Part shown: one piece after another, positions 16,198 through 24,850 of the stretch
How the letters are laid out: each line of letters begins with the position of its first letter
How positions within the stretch are numbered: position 1 is the first letter of the stretch
NCBI RefSeq assembly: GCF_025822605.1
Contig: NZ_JACKTY010000033.1
Coordinates: 62,509 to 126,508 of the forward strand
DNA length: 64,000 nt
Reading direction: 5' to 3'
Origin: Mycolicibacterium komossense
Lineage (GTDB): Bacteria; Actinomycetota; Actinomycetes; Mycobacteriales; Mycobacteriaceae
Program-made: the position numbers and the translations under genes
Notes under the pieces: generated by a model
Told to the model about the DNA's origin: nothing
The model's input: only the letters and a program-made list of their open reading frames with translations
The model's database searches: none

Positions 16198-17547
16198 ATG
16201 TCCGAAACAATCACGCAAACAGAACGTTTGGGCGATACGCCGGCCGCCAGCGACCTGGTGCGGGGTATCGCCGAAGGGTCGTTGTTCGAGATCGAAGTGG
16301 CCTGGAGTGATCCGTTCGGTCATGCCGCCGGCAAGCGGATACCGGCCCGGCAGTTCCTGGATCGGGCGCAGGGCACCGGCTTCGCCTTCTGCGAGGCTGC
16401 GCTCGGATGGAATACCGACGCCACCGTGATCGACGGTCTGCGGCTGACCAATTGGGACGGCGGCTATCCCGACGTCTATGCGATTCCGGATTTCTCCACC
16501 TTCCGGCCGCTGCCATGGCGACCGGGAGTCGGGCATGTCATCTCCGACATCGTCAGGCACGACAGAACCCCGTCACTGCTGGATCCACGGGCCGTGCTGC
16601 GTCGCGTGCTGGACCGGTTGGCGGGGCTGGGCTACACCGCCAAAGTGGGAGTCGAGTTCGAGTTCTACCTCCTCGAACTCGATGGTTCGCCGATCCAGCA
16701 CGATATCCACGCATACTCATTGGAGAACGCCAACGCGCTCGACCCGATTCTGGGTGACCTTTACGAAAACCTCGGCGCCTTCACCAGATTGGAGGGTATC
16801 CAGACCGAATACGGTCCTGGACAGGTCGAGACCAACCTGATCTACGACGACGCCCTCGACGCCGCCGACGATAGTGCCCGGCTGAAGTACGCCGCCAAGG
16901 AAGTGGCACGCAAGCACGGCAAGATCGCCAGCTTCATGCCCAAGCCGTTCTCCGACCAATCGGGTAGCTCAGCGCACCTGCACATCTCGTTATGGCAGGA
17001 CGACACAGCCGCTTTCGCACCCGTCGACGGTGCCGAGAGTCAGGTGGCGTTGCACGCGATCGCCGGCCTGCTCGATCATCTGCCGTCGATCACCCTGTTC
17101 GGTGCGCATTCGGTGAATGCCTACCGGCGCTACGTGCCGGATTCCTTCGCGCCAGACACCGTGAACTGGAGCCGGGACAATCGCAGCGCGGCGGTGCGAT
17201 CACTCGTCGAGGCATCGCCGAGCGCCACCCGCATCGAATTGCGCACCGGCGCTTCGGATGCCAACCCGTACTGGTTGGTGGGCTCGGCGCTGGCCGCGGT
17301 CATCGCGGGCCTCGAAGCCGGACGGCGCCCACCCGAGCCGGCCACCGGCAACCTCTACGGTAAGGGCTCGCCGCTGCCGGAGTCGCTGGGCACCGCGCTG
17401 GCCCTGGCCACCCAGGATGACACCATCCTCGAGATCCTCGGGGCGGACTCGGTGCTGGACTTCGCGTCGATCGCCCGCAGCGAATGGGTGCAGTATCAGA
17501 GCCACGTCAGCGACTGGGAACGGCGACGCTACCTGACCGGCTCATGA
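16198..17547 (+). CDS. Glutamine-synthetase-family ligase (GlnA-like, non-GlnA1)
   Basis: A 449-residue GS-type ATP-dependent amide ligase. Key segments are 'GVEFEFYLLE' (metal Glu), 'QTEYGPGQVETNL' (metal Glu residues), 'SGSSAHLHISLW' (metal His), 'NAYRRYVP' (glutamate/phosphate Arg) and 'RIELRTGASDANPYW'. There is no adenylylation loop. Such paralogues usually join glutamate to amines such as ethanolamine or polyamines, or are linked to their breakdown, rather than making bulk glutamine. The stop codon overlaps the next start as ATGA, so the two are a translational unit. Confidence 0.85.
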   Translation: MSETITQTERLGDTPAASDLVRGIAEGSLFEIEVAWSDPFGHAAGKRIPARQFLDRAQGTGFAFCEAALGWNTDATVIDGLRLTNWDGGYPDVYAIPDFSTFRPLPWRPGVGHVISDIVRHDRTPSLLDPRAVLRRVLDRLAGLGYTAKVGVEFEFYLLELDGSPIQHDIHAYSLENANALDPILGDLYENLGAFTRLEGIQTEYGPGQVETNLIYDDALDAADDSARLKYAAKEVARKHGKIASFMPKPFSDQSGSSAHLHISLWQDDTAAFAPVDGAESQVALHAIAGLLDHLPSITLFGAHSVNAYRRYVPDSFAPDTVNWSRDNRSAAVRSLVEASPSATRIELRTGASDANPYWLVGSALAAVIAGLEAGRRPPEPATGNLYGKGSPLPESLGTALALATQDDTILEILGADSVLDFASIARSEWVQYQSHVSDWERRRYLTGS

Positions 17548-18749
17548 CCGCGGTCCGCAGCGAACCTCGCGGTGGCAGCGTCACCGACCGGCTTGGTCGC
17601 CTACCCGGAATCGTCGCCGAACTGCGCCGAGGCGATGCCGCCGCCGACCGCGACCGGGTGCTGCAGTACGACGCCGTCGAGCAGCTGCGGGCCAGTGGTG
17701 TCCTGGGGCTGCGGGTGCCGAGCCGCTACGGCGGGCCGGGCGGCGGCATCCGGGACGTGCTGTCGGCGGTGATCGACATAGCGCGGGGCAATTCCAATGT
17801 GGCACAGGCGCTTCGCGCCCACTACGGCTACGCCGAACGTCTGCTCAGCAACCGGGCGACCGAGGCCGAGCGCCGCGAGTGGTTCCCGAGAATCGCCGAC
17901 GGGGTGGTGTTGGGCAATGCGATCACCGACGTCGGTGGCCGCACCTCGGGCAGCTCCGAGACCACCTTGTTGGCCGACGAGCACGGGGTGCTGCGGTTGA
18001 ACGGCTACAAGTTCTACTCCACGGGCACCCTGTACGCCGACCTGATCGCGGTCTCGGCTGTCGATGCGCAAGGACGCGATCTCCAGGCGATCGTGCCCGT
18101 CGACCGGGCCGGTGTCGAACTGTACGACGATTGGGACGGGTTCGGGCAACGCACAACCGCAAGCGGCGGAACCCGTTTCACCGATGTCGAGGTGCACCCG
18201 GTCGAGGTCACCACCGTCTCTGACGGAGCACACCTCGGGCACTCCACTACCTTCCTGCAGCTCTATCTGGCCGCGGTGGCCGCCGGTATCGCCCAGGCCG
18301 TTGCCGATGACGCCGTCGACTACGTCCGGCAGCGGGCACGTCCGGCCGCCCACTCCCTGGCCGATACCGCCGTCGAGGATCCGTTCGTACTGCAGGCCGT
18401 CGGTGAGATCGCCGCAGCCGCGTCGGCGGCGCACACGCTGGTGCTGGCGGCGGCCGACACCCTGGACTCGGTGGTGGACGGCGGCCGCCAGGACGACCCC
18501 GACGCGCTGGCTGCCGCGGCGGTGGCGGTGGCGAAGGCACAACTGGTCGCCGAGCGGCTGACCCTGACCGCGGCCGAGAGGGTGTTCGACACCGGCGGAG
18601 CCTCGGCGACCGCCCGGGCCCTCAACCTCGATCGGCACTGGCGCAACGCCCGCACCCTCGCCAGCCATAACCCGCTCGACTACAAGGCCTACGCCGCGGG
18701 CAATTATGCGGTCAACGGGGTGTATCCACCGGCGAACGGGTACTTCTGA
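17544..18749 (+). CDS. Acyl-CoA-dehydrogenase-fold flavin monooxygenase (DszC/SfnB-like)
   Basis: A 401-residue protein starting at ATG 17544 in an ATGA overlap. It has the ACAD fold: 'GVLGLRVPSRYGGPGGG' early, 'LGNAITDVGGRTSGSSETTLL' in the middle, and the C-terminal 'RHWRNARTLASHNPLDYKAYAAGNYAVNG'. That ending is characteristic of the DszC/SfnB branch, which uses reduced FMN and oxygen instead of dehydrogenating CoA thioesters. The catalytic glutamate of true ACADs is not evident. With the GS-like ligase and the MetQ-like protein nearby, use of an organic sulfur or nitrogen source is a reasonable inference. Confidence 0.75.
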   Translation: MTAVRSEPRGGSVTDRLGRLPGIVAELRRGDAAADRDRVLQYDAVEQLRASGVLGLRVPSRYGGPGGGIRDVLSAVIDIARGNSNVAQALRAHYGYAERLLSNRATEAERREWFPRIADGVVLGNAITDVGGRTSGSSETTLLADEHGVLRLNGYKFYSTGTLYADLIAVSAVDAQGRDLQAIVPVDRAGVELYDDWDGFGQRTTASGGTRFTDVEVHPVEVTTVSDGAHLGHSTTFLQLYLAAVAAGIAQAVADDAVDYVRQRARPAAHSLADTAVEDPFVLQAVGEIAAAASAAHTLVLAAADTLDSVVDGGRQDDPDALAAAAVAVAKAQLVAERLTLTAAERVFDTGGASATARALNLDRHWRNARTLASHNPLDYKAYAAGNYAVNGVYPPANGYF

Positions 18750-18753
18750 CCGG

Positions 18754-19486
18754 GTGAGCCTCATTTCGCTGCCCAAGACGGTCATTACCGACGCCGAACT
18801 CGCGCAGGCGCTGATTCGCGTCGTGCAGATCGTGGATCCCATGCTGGACGTGCTGTGGGGGTACCGATCCGCTGGGATTGAAGAGCCGTACGCATCATCT
18901 CGGCGCTGCCGAGGGTGCCTTCGGCAAGGCCGTGGACGCGGTGGCGTGGGCACTCAATGCAGGCGAAGTTCCCGGCACGATGGCATGGACCGAGATGGAT
19001 GTGCATGCCCGCGTCAACTGGTGGGTGTGGCGGGTCGGGGCCGTCGACACCATTGCGGTCGCCTTCCCGGGTGCGCTCGGTGTGCTGGGGGACCGGCTGC
19101 CGGTTCAGGATCTCGTCGGGTTCACCAGCCAGGCCATCGTGTTATGTGCGGTGGCACGCGAATACGGTGTCACCGATCGCCGCCAGCAGGTCCGTCTGCT
19201 GGCCGCGGTGCTGTGCCGTCGGGATCTCGACGGGGACCAGGATGGTGACGGGAACAGCGGCCAGATTCCGTCGGATCTGCCTCACCTCGCCCTGCACCTG
19301 ATCGGGCTGTTCCGCGCTATCGGCGACGAACTTGCCAAGCGGCCTCGGCCGCGGGGCGTCTTCCGGTATCTGGGGATGCTGCCGGCTGTGGGTGCCCTCG
19401 TCGACTACGTCGGCGAGTTAGGGGCGCTGGTGCGCACAGCGAAGGCCGGCCAAGGCTGGATTGCGGCGCATCTCGGTGAGTCTTAG
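18754..19486 (+). pseudogene. Hypothetical protein split by a frameshift
   Basis: GTG 18754 opens a frame that reads 'SLISLPKTVITDAELAQALIRVVQIVDPMLDVLWGY'. It loses coding character after ~18890 and stops at 19248. The continuation is in the +1 frame, open from 18878 to 19486: 'THHLGAAEGAFGKAVDAVAWALN...', with several amphipathic helices and a long C-terminal hydrophobic stretch. Skipping one base near 18890 joins them into a ~240-residue protein. Either the gene is inactive or the base is a sequencing error. I do not recognise the family with confidence. Confidence 0.5.
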
Positions 19487-19494
19487 ACGCCCGG

Positions 19495-20016
19495 TTACGG
19501 CGCAGGTGGGGCCTGAGCTGCCCGGTTGTTCAGATCGCCCATGATCGCGCCCAACTGGAGTTGCCCAAGCAGGCCGGTGGGTCCGGTCGACGGGGGCGCC
19601 TGGTCGGTGAGTGTCCAGGGCTGGCAGCCGCTGGTCTTGAACTTCGCGTCGGTCGCCTCGATCTGCACGATCTGGGGCTTCTTGGTGAGAGCGTTGTCGA
19701 TGATGTTGTCGCTGGCGGCGTTGCTCATCCGCTTCCAGTAGCAGGCGCCGTCACCGACGGGGCCCGCGGTGGAGTAGGTGCCCGGCGCGATGTCGGTGCC
19801 GACCGTGAATGTCCCGTCGGTGGAGATCGACGTTGCCGGTGCGGCTGGGGCCGATCCGGACGGGGTCGGACCCGGGGCCGGTCCTACCGGCGCCGGCGGG
19901 GCGGGATCAGGGGTCGTCGGGTCGGCGACAGCCATCCCTGACGCTGCGGTCCACGCCGCGACCAGCACTGTTGCGCCGACAAAGGAAACTTTGCAGGCTG
20001 CTTTCTTCAAGCCCAT
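19495..20016 (-). CDS. Secreted mycobacterial protein with Pro-rich linker
   Basis: A ~173-residue protein with a signal peptide (basic start, hydrophobic core, cleavage after AVA near residue 32). A Pro/Ala/Gly/Thr linker (~35-65) precedes a compact domain containing 'GTFTVGTDIAPGTYSTAGP', 'GACYWKR' and 'KTSGCQPW'. Its two cysteines probably form a disulfide. The 'Val-Gly-x-Asp-Ile-x-Pro-Gly-Thr-Tyr' segment is common to a group of small exported actinobacterial proteins of unknown role. ATG 20016 (MGLKKAACK) is likelier than the ATG six bases upstream. Confidence 0.7.
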   Translation of the reverse strand: MGLKKAACKVSFVGATVLVAAWTAASGMAVADPTTPDPAPPAPVGPAPGPTPSGSAPAAPATSISTDGTFTVGTDIAPGTYSTAGPVGDGACYWKRMSNAASDNIIDNALTKKPQIVQIEATDAKFKTSGCQPWTLTDQAPPSTGPTGLLGQLQLGAIMGDLNNRAAQAPPAP

Positions 20017-20078
20017 GCGCATCAGAATAGCCGGTAGTTAGCTTATATTGCTATTCGTTGTCTCCCGCGCTGCCCAGT

Positions 20079-20906
20079 TCAGATCTTCAGGTAGCCCTTG
20101 TCGGCGGGGATTTGCGCCGCGGTCACCAACGACGACGCATCGCTGGCCAGCCACAGGACGATGTCACTGATCAGCCCGGGGTCGGCGAGCGATTCGGTGG
20201 GCAGGGCGCCGGGGGAGAAGCTGTAGACGTAGGTCGGATGCTCCTGGAACATCCCGTACATCGACAGGTCGTTGCCCATCGGGGTGTCGGTACCGTACGG
20301 GTGCACCGAGTTGACGCGAATTCCGTACTCGCCCAGCTCGATTGCCAACGAATTGGTCAGGCCCACCACGCCGAACTTGCTGGCGCAGTAGTGCCCGCAG
20401 CCGGGTACTGCCTTGATCCCGGCGGCCGAACTGACGTTGATGATCGAGCCGCCGTTGCCCGCTTCGATCATCGCCGGCACCACCGCTTTCATCGTGTTCC
20501 ACACCCCGGTCAGGTTGACGTCGAGGACCTGCTGCCACTGTTCGGCCGAGATCTCCCAGAGCCGGCCCCAGTTCAGGACGCCGGCGTTGGCGACGGCGAT
20601 ATCGAGCCGGCCGAACTGTTCTTGGGCGTCGGCGACCAGGCGTTGCTGACCTTCCAGGTCGCGGACGTCGATCTCCTTGGCGAGGATCTTGCGCCCCTCA
20701 CCTTCGACGAGACGCACCGTCTCGGCGAGCTCCTCCGGTGTCGACGGTTCGTAGCCGTTGTGCGCGGCGACCGGGCCGCATGCGTCGATCGCGACGATAT
20801 CGGCGCCGGCCCTGGCCAGCCGCACGCAATGCGAACGGCCCTGCCCGCGTGCGGCTCCAGTGACGTAGGCGACCCGGCCGGACAACGGTGCCTCTGGGGT
20901 AGTCAT
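20079..20906 (-). CDS. Mycofactocin-type SDR oxidoreductase
   Basis: A 275-residue classical SDR. It has the cofactor motif VTGAARGQGRSH, 'IDVRDLEGQ', VANAG, the catalytic Ser in 'INVSSAAG' and the Tyr/Lys pair in 'YCASK'. The long insert 'AHNGYEPSTPEELAETVRLVEGEGRKI' and the C-terminal 'FLVTAAQIPADKGYL'-like ending are typical of the SDR subgroup that keeps NAD bound and passes electrons to mycofactocin. It lies 28 bases downstream of the fadE pair and is the third gene of that operon, so a hydroxyacyl or alcohol intermediate of the same pathway is the likely substrate. Confidence 0.85.
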   Translation of the reverse strand: MTTPEAPLSGRVAYVTGAARGQGRSHCVRLARAGADIVAIDACGPVAAHNGYEPSTPEELAETVRLVEGEGRKILAKEIDVRDLEGQQRLVADAQEQFGRLDIAVANAGVLNWGRLWEISAEQWQQVLDVNLTGVWNTMKAVVPAMIEAGNGGSIINVSSAAGIKAVPGCGHYCASKFGVVGLTNSLAIELGEYGIRVNSVHPYGTDTPMGNDLSMYGMFQEHPTYVYSFSPGALPTESLADPGLISDIVLWLASDASSLVTAAQIPADKGYLKI

Positions 20907-20934
20907 GAGTTGTGTCTTACCCGGCGGCCGGCCC

Positions 20935-22098
20935 CTACGGGTCAGATCGCCGAAATGCGTGCTGCGTCAGTTGGGCGTACCGGCGCACGTGGTGGTCGGT
21001 GCTGCCGAACTCATACTGCAGGGCGGTGAGGCGTTTGAAGTAATGCCCGATGGCGAGCTCCTCGGTCATCCCCATCCCACCGTGCAGTTGCACTGCGTTC
21101 TGGCCGATGAAGCGCGCCGCCCGCCCGACGGTGGCCTTGGCCGCGGAAACGGCGCGGGCCCTGACCTCGGGTTCGCTGCCGAGGTTCAGCACCGCGAGAT
21201 AGGTAGCGGCGACCGCCTGCTCGACTTCCATGTACATGTCGACCATCCGGTGCTGCAGCACCTGGAAACTGCCGATGGACTGGCCGAACTGGTGGCGCTG
21301 CTTGCAGTATTCGACGGTGTCGGACAACACTTTTCGCATACATCCGACGGCTTCGGCGGCCACCGCCGCCGCACCTTCGTCGCGGGCCCGAGCCAACGAC
21401 TGCCAGGCCCGGCCCTCTTCGCCGAGCAGAGCGCTTGTGGGCAGGCGAAGTCCGTCGAATATCAGATCCGCTGCGCGGCGGTCATCGACGGTCCGGTAGC
21501 CGTGCACTTCGACCCCTGGTGGGGGAGCAGAAGCGTCGAATTCGGTGAGGAACAGCGAGATGCCATCGGTATCAGCTTGTGCACCAGAGGTTCTGGCGGT
21601 GATCAACAGATGCGTCGCGATCGGCGCCGAGACCGCCAGGATCTTGGTGCCGTCCAGCACCCAGCCGTCACCGTCGCGCCTGGCGGTGGTGGAGACGTCG
21701 ACAAGGTGGTCACCGGAGGTCGGTTCGGTGACGGCCAGCGCGACCACCGCCCTACCTTCGACAATCTGCTCGAGTACCGCAGGGGCCGAGCCTGCGCGTT
21801 GCAGCAGGCCGCCCGCCACGACGACGGTGTCGACATAGGGCTCCACCACCAGGGCGTACCCCAACGCCTCGGCGATCACCATCACCTCGACCGGTCCGCC
21901 GCCGAGGCCGCCGGCGTCCTCCGGGAGGGTGGCGCCGAGGATGCCCAGTTCGTCGGCGAAGGCCCGCCAGATATCGGGTTGCCAGCCGGCACCGGTCTTG
22001 GCGGCTACCCGGCTCTTTTCCAGGTCATAGCGGGTGCTGACGAACTTCGCCAGACCGTCGCGCAGCAGTTCCTGTTCCTTGCTCAGTGTGAAGTCCAT
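20935..22098 (-). CDS. Acyl-CoA dehydrogenase, second subunit (FadE type)
   Basis: A 387-residue ACAD. 'LGILGATLPEDAGGLGGG', 'LAVTEPTSGDHLVDVSTTARRDGDGWVLDGTKILA' (FAD/substrate region), 'KQRHQFGQSIGSFQVLQHRMVDM' and 'LHGGMGMTEELAIGHYFKRL' follow in the usual order. Its start codon directly follows the stop codon of the upstream fadE (TAA-ATG). In mycobacteria, adjacent unequal fadE pairs form alpha2beta2 dehydrogenases acting on short side chains of cholesterol or related CoA esters, and only one subunit supplies the base. Which subunit does so here is not clear from the sequence. Confidence 0.85.
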   Translation of the reverse strand: MDFTLSKEQELLRDGLAKFVSTRYDLEKSRVAAKTGAGWQPDIWRAFADELGILGATLPEDAGGLGGGPVEVMVIAEALGYALVVEPYVDTVVVAGGLLQRAGSAPAVLEQIVEGRAVVALAVTEPTSGDHLVDVSTTARRDGDGWVLDGTKILAVSAPIATHLLITARTSGAQADTDGISLFLTEFDASAPPPGVEVHGYRTVDDRRAADLIFDGLRLPTSALLGEEGRAWQSLARARDEGAAAVAAEAVGCMRKVLSDTVEYCKQRHQFGQSIGSFQVLQHRMVDMYMEVEQAVAATYLAVLNLGSEPEVRARAVSAAKATVGRAARFIGQNAVQLHGGMGMTEELAIGHYFKRLTALQYEFGSTDHHVRRYAQLTQHAFRRSDP

Positions 22099-23337
22099 TT
22101 ACAGCCCCAATGCGGCTTTGGCGAGAATGTTTCGCTGAATCTCGTTGCTGCCGGCGTAGATTGAGCCAGCCCGGTCGTTGAAGTACTTCAGCGGGGCGAC
22201 CGCCTGCCACGGCTCGCCACTGACGTAACCGTCTGGTGGCGGATCGTATTCGGTCACCGGGCCGCCCGGACGCGTGGCGTGCGGTTGGTAGACCCGGCCG
22301 CGAGGGCCGGCCGCCTCCATCGCCAGCTCGGTCAGTCGCTGGCTCAGCTCGGTGGACAACACCTTCAACATCGACGACGTCGGGCCGGGGTTCTTGCCGC
22401 CGGCCAGGGCGGCCAGGGTGCGGAACTCCAGGATCTCCAGCACCTCGGTGCGGATCCTGGCGTCGGCCAGCTTGTAGGCGAACGCCGGATCGTCGATCAA
22501 CCGGCCACCGCCTGGACCCGGCTGGTCGGCGGCGGTGGCGGCGAGCTCGTCGGCCATCACCTGCAGGAAGGGGGCGGTGGCGCCGCCACCGCGCTCGAAC
22601 TCCAGCAGATATTTCGCGACGGTCCAACCGTCGTCGACCTGGCCGAGCACATTGCCTCTGGGCACCCGCACGGAATCGAAGAACACCTGGTTCTGGACCT
22701 CTTCACCGGAGGTCATCACCAGCGGATGGACCTCGATACCCGGGGTGGCCATATCGATGAGGATGAAGGTGATGCCCTGCTGTTTGCGCTCCTGGCGCGA
22801 CGTGCGGACCAACGCGAACATCCAGTTCGCCTCGGTGGCGTGGGTGGTCCAGATCTTGCTGCCGGTGCAGAGGAAGTCCCCGCCCCCTTCGTCCACGACG
22901 GCGGCCATCTGCAGTGACGCCAGGTCCGAGCCGGATTCCGGTTCGGAGTAGCCCTGGCAGAAGAACACCTCGCCGGTCAGGATGCGCGGCAGGAAGAAAT
23001 CCTGCTGTTCGGCGGTGCCGAACTTGATGATGGCGTGCGCCACCATCTTGATGCCCATCGGCGACAGGGCGGGCGCGCCGGCGAGCGTCGACTCCCGGCT
23101 GAAGATGTAGTGCTGGTTGAGGCTCCAGTCGCAACCGCCGTGCTCGACCGGCCACGCCGGAGCGGCCCAACCACGTTCGTGCAGGATCGCCTGCCAGGCC
23201 ATACTGGCCTCATGATCGGCATACACGCTGGTCATCAACCGTCCGGCCTGACGAAGCTCAGGGGTCAGGCGCTCGTCGAGAAACTGCCGCACCTCGTCGC
23301 GGAAGGCGAGGTCCTCGGGTGACCAGTCCAAATCCAT
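22099..23337 (-). CDS. Acyl-CoA dehydrogenase, first subunit (FadE type)
   Basis: A 412-residue ACAD read from ATG 23337 (MDLDWSPED). The frame extends further upstream without a start signal. Landmarks are 'WPVEHGGCDWSLNQHYIF', 'CQGYSEPESGSDLASLQ', 'GSKIWTTHATEANWMFALVRTS', 'VGQVDDGWTVAKYLLEFERG' and the C-terminal 'GSIYAGSNEIQRNILAK'. FAD-binding residues are conserved. It is the first gene of a three-gene operon with the second ACAD and the SDR, which together could carry out successive oxidation steps on a CoA ester. Two dyads lie just upstream of its start. Confidence 0.85.
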   Translation of the reverse strand: MDLDWSPEDLAFRDEVRQFLDERLTPELRQAGRLMTSVYADHEASMAWQAILHERGWAAPAWPVEHGGCDWSLNQHYIFSRESTLAGAPALSPMGIKMVAHAIIKFGTAEQQDFFLPRILTGEVFFCQGYSEPESGSDLASLQMAAVVDEGGGDFLCTGSKIWTTHATEANWMFALVRTSRQERKQQGITFILIDMATPGIEVHPLVMTSGEEVQNQVFFDSVRVPRGNVLGQVDDGWTVAKYLLEFERGGGATAPFLQVMADELAATAADQPGPGGGRLIDDPAFAYKLADARIRTEVLEILEFRTLAALAGGKNPGPTSSMLKVLSTELSQRLTELAMEAAGPRGRVYQPHATRPGGPVTEYDPPPDGYVSGEPWQAVAPLKYFNDRAGSIYAGSNEIQRNILAKAALGL

Positions 23338-23348
23338 GGTGCTGACCG

Positions 23349-23388
23349 TACAACTGGTTGGTGGGCGGCAACAAGATTTGATCAAATC
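23349..23388 (-). promoter_or_regulatory. Two candidate operators upstream of the fadE operon
   Basis: GATTTGATCAAATC (23375-23388) is a perfect 14-bp palindrome in an otherwise GC-rich region. Nearer the gene, TACAACTGGTTGGT (23349-23362) fits the AAC-N2-GTT core of the KstR-type consensus, with one outer position off. Both lie within 55 bases of the start codon. Their role is inferred from position and symmetry only. Confidence 0.45.
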
Positions 23389-23608
23389 CGCCTCGTCCGG
23401 TGTGTCGACGATGCCGAAGTGGTCAGGGTGGCAAGCAATCTCGAGGGGCAGCCGACGGCAGCCCTGCCCGTAGACGAATCCGACTGTGGGCAGGCGCGGG
23501 TGCTGCTGCCGATCCTGGAACCCAAGGCCGGGTCTGGCCCACCTCGGTCCCGATCGGCTGTGGCGCCGGAGCGACGGCCAACTCACCCGCGGCTGATCTG
23601 CGGACCCG

Positions 23609-24676
23609 TCAGTTGGGGTTACCCCAGCATTTGGTCAGTCCTTCGGTGGCGTCGATGCTGGGCACATCGCGCTGAGGGTCGTTGGTGACCAAGGTGACGC
23701 CGGTGGTGATGAGGTCGAGGCCGTGGTTGGGGATCGGTGTGGTGCCGTCCTTGACATAGGCCACGATCGCATCGAGACCTTTGGCGGCCATCTCGTCCGG
23801 ATACTGCAGGGCGGTAGCCCCGATGGCCCCGGACTGCACCAACTTGATTCCCGGGTCGCAGCCGCCGTCGACCGACACCATGACGGCCTTGTTGTTGGCC
23901 GCCTGCAGCACCTGCGCGGCACCGCTGGCTGCCGGTTCGTTGATCGTGTAAACGAGGTTGATGTCGGGATTGCGCTGCAGGCAGTCGGTCATCCCGCTCC
24001 GGCCACCGTCCTCGGCGCCCAAGGTCGGGACGCTGCAGGCGATGGTGTACGGGCCGGCGCTGTAATTGCCGGACTTTGCCTCGTCGCCGAGCTTCATCGG
24101 GTCGGCCACTGGGATGCCCATCCCCGTCAAGAAGCCCTGGTTGCGGCCGACATCTGATGACACATCGCGGTTTTCGAACAGGTTGAGCAGTGCGATCACC
24201 GCAGGTTGCCCGTTGAGTTTCTTGGCCGACCATTTGCCGATCAGCCGACCGGCCTCGAAGTTGTCGGTGGCGAAGGTGATGTCCACGACGTCACCGGGAT
24301 CGGGTTTGGTATCGAGTGCGACGACGAAGATTCCCGCGTCGCGGGCCGTCCTGATTGCATCGTTGACCCCGGGGCCGTTGGGAGTGATCAGGATGCCTTT
24401 GTCGCCCCTGGCGACGGCCTCGTTGATCGCCGTGACCTGGCTGTCGACGTCGCCGTCCTCTTTGCCCGCGCTGAGCGTGACGGTGATCCCTTGCGCTTTC
24501 GCTGCTTTCTCCGCGCCCTTCTCGATCGCCACGAAGAAGGGATTCGTCTCCGTCTTGACGATCACCGCGACGCTGATCGGCCCGTCGCTCTTGGGTTTTC
24601 CGTTGCTGCAACCAATGGTGAGCCCTACCACCAGTAGACCAATTGTCGCTGCAACGATCAGCCGTCGCCCGATCAT
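23609..24676 (-). CDS. Sugar-binding lipoprotein of ABC type (RbsB-like)
   Basis: A 355-residue periplasmic-binding-protein family 1 member. ATG 24676 has GGGAAGGG upstream and gives a lipoprotein signal ending LTIGCS, so Cys22 would be lipidated. 'ETNPFFVAIEKGAEKAAKAQG' and 'SQVTAINEAVARGDKGILITPNG' are the ribose/galactose-binding-protein signatures, followed by 'VALDTKPDPGDVVDITFATDN' and 'SVDGGCDPGIKLVQSG'. No permease or ATPase gene accompanies it, so it either serves a remote ABC transporter or acts as a sensor. Between it and the fadE operon lie ~270 bases with no further recognisable element. Confidence 0.85.
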   Translation of the reverse strand: MIGRRLIVAATIGLLVVGLTIGCSNGKPKSDGPISVAVIVKTETNPFFVAIEKGAEKAAKAQGITVTLSAGKEDGDVDSQVTAINEAVARGDKGILITPNGPGVNDAIRTARDAGIFVVALDTKPDPGDVVDITFATDNFEAGRLIGKWSAKKLNGQPAVIALLNLFENRDVSSDVGRNQGFLTGMGIPVADPMKLGDEAKSGNYSAGPYTIACSVPTLGAEDGGRSGMTDCLQRNPDINLVYTINEPAASGAAQVLQAANNKAVMVSVDGGCDPGIKLVQSGAIGATALQYPDEMAAKGLDAIVAYVKDGTTPIPNHGLDLITTGVTLVTNDPQRDVPSIDATEGLTKCWGNPN

Positions 24677-24850
24677 CGAGGACCCTTCCCGACAAGACTG
24701 CCATTTGCCATCGGCACCCAGGGTAGAGGATGAGTTCGAAGTGCATCGCTCATCAATGAAAATTGAGATCACTTCCAGAGCGGTGCCGATCGAGGCGATG
24801 CCGGTGCCATTACGGCCGGCACCAGCTGAAACATGGTGAGCGAGCAGGCA

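Noticed and set aside
20905..22164. 419-codon plus-strand open frame opposite the second fadE
   Set aside because: The opposite strand has all ACAD motifs in order; this frame has none.
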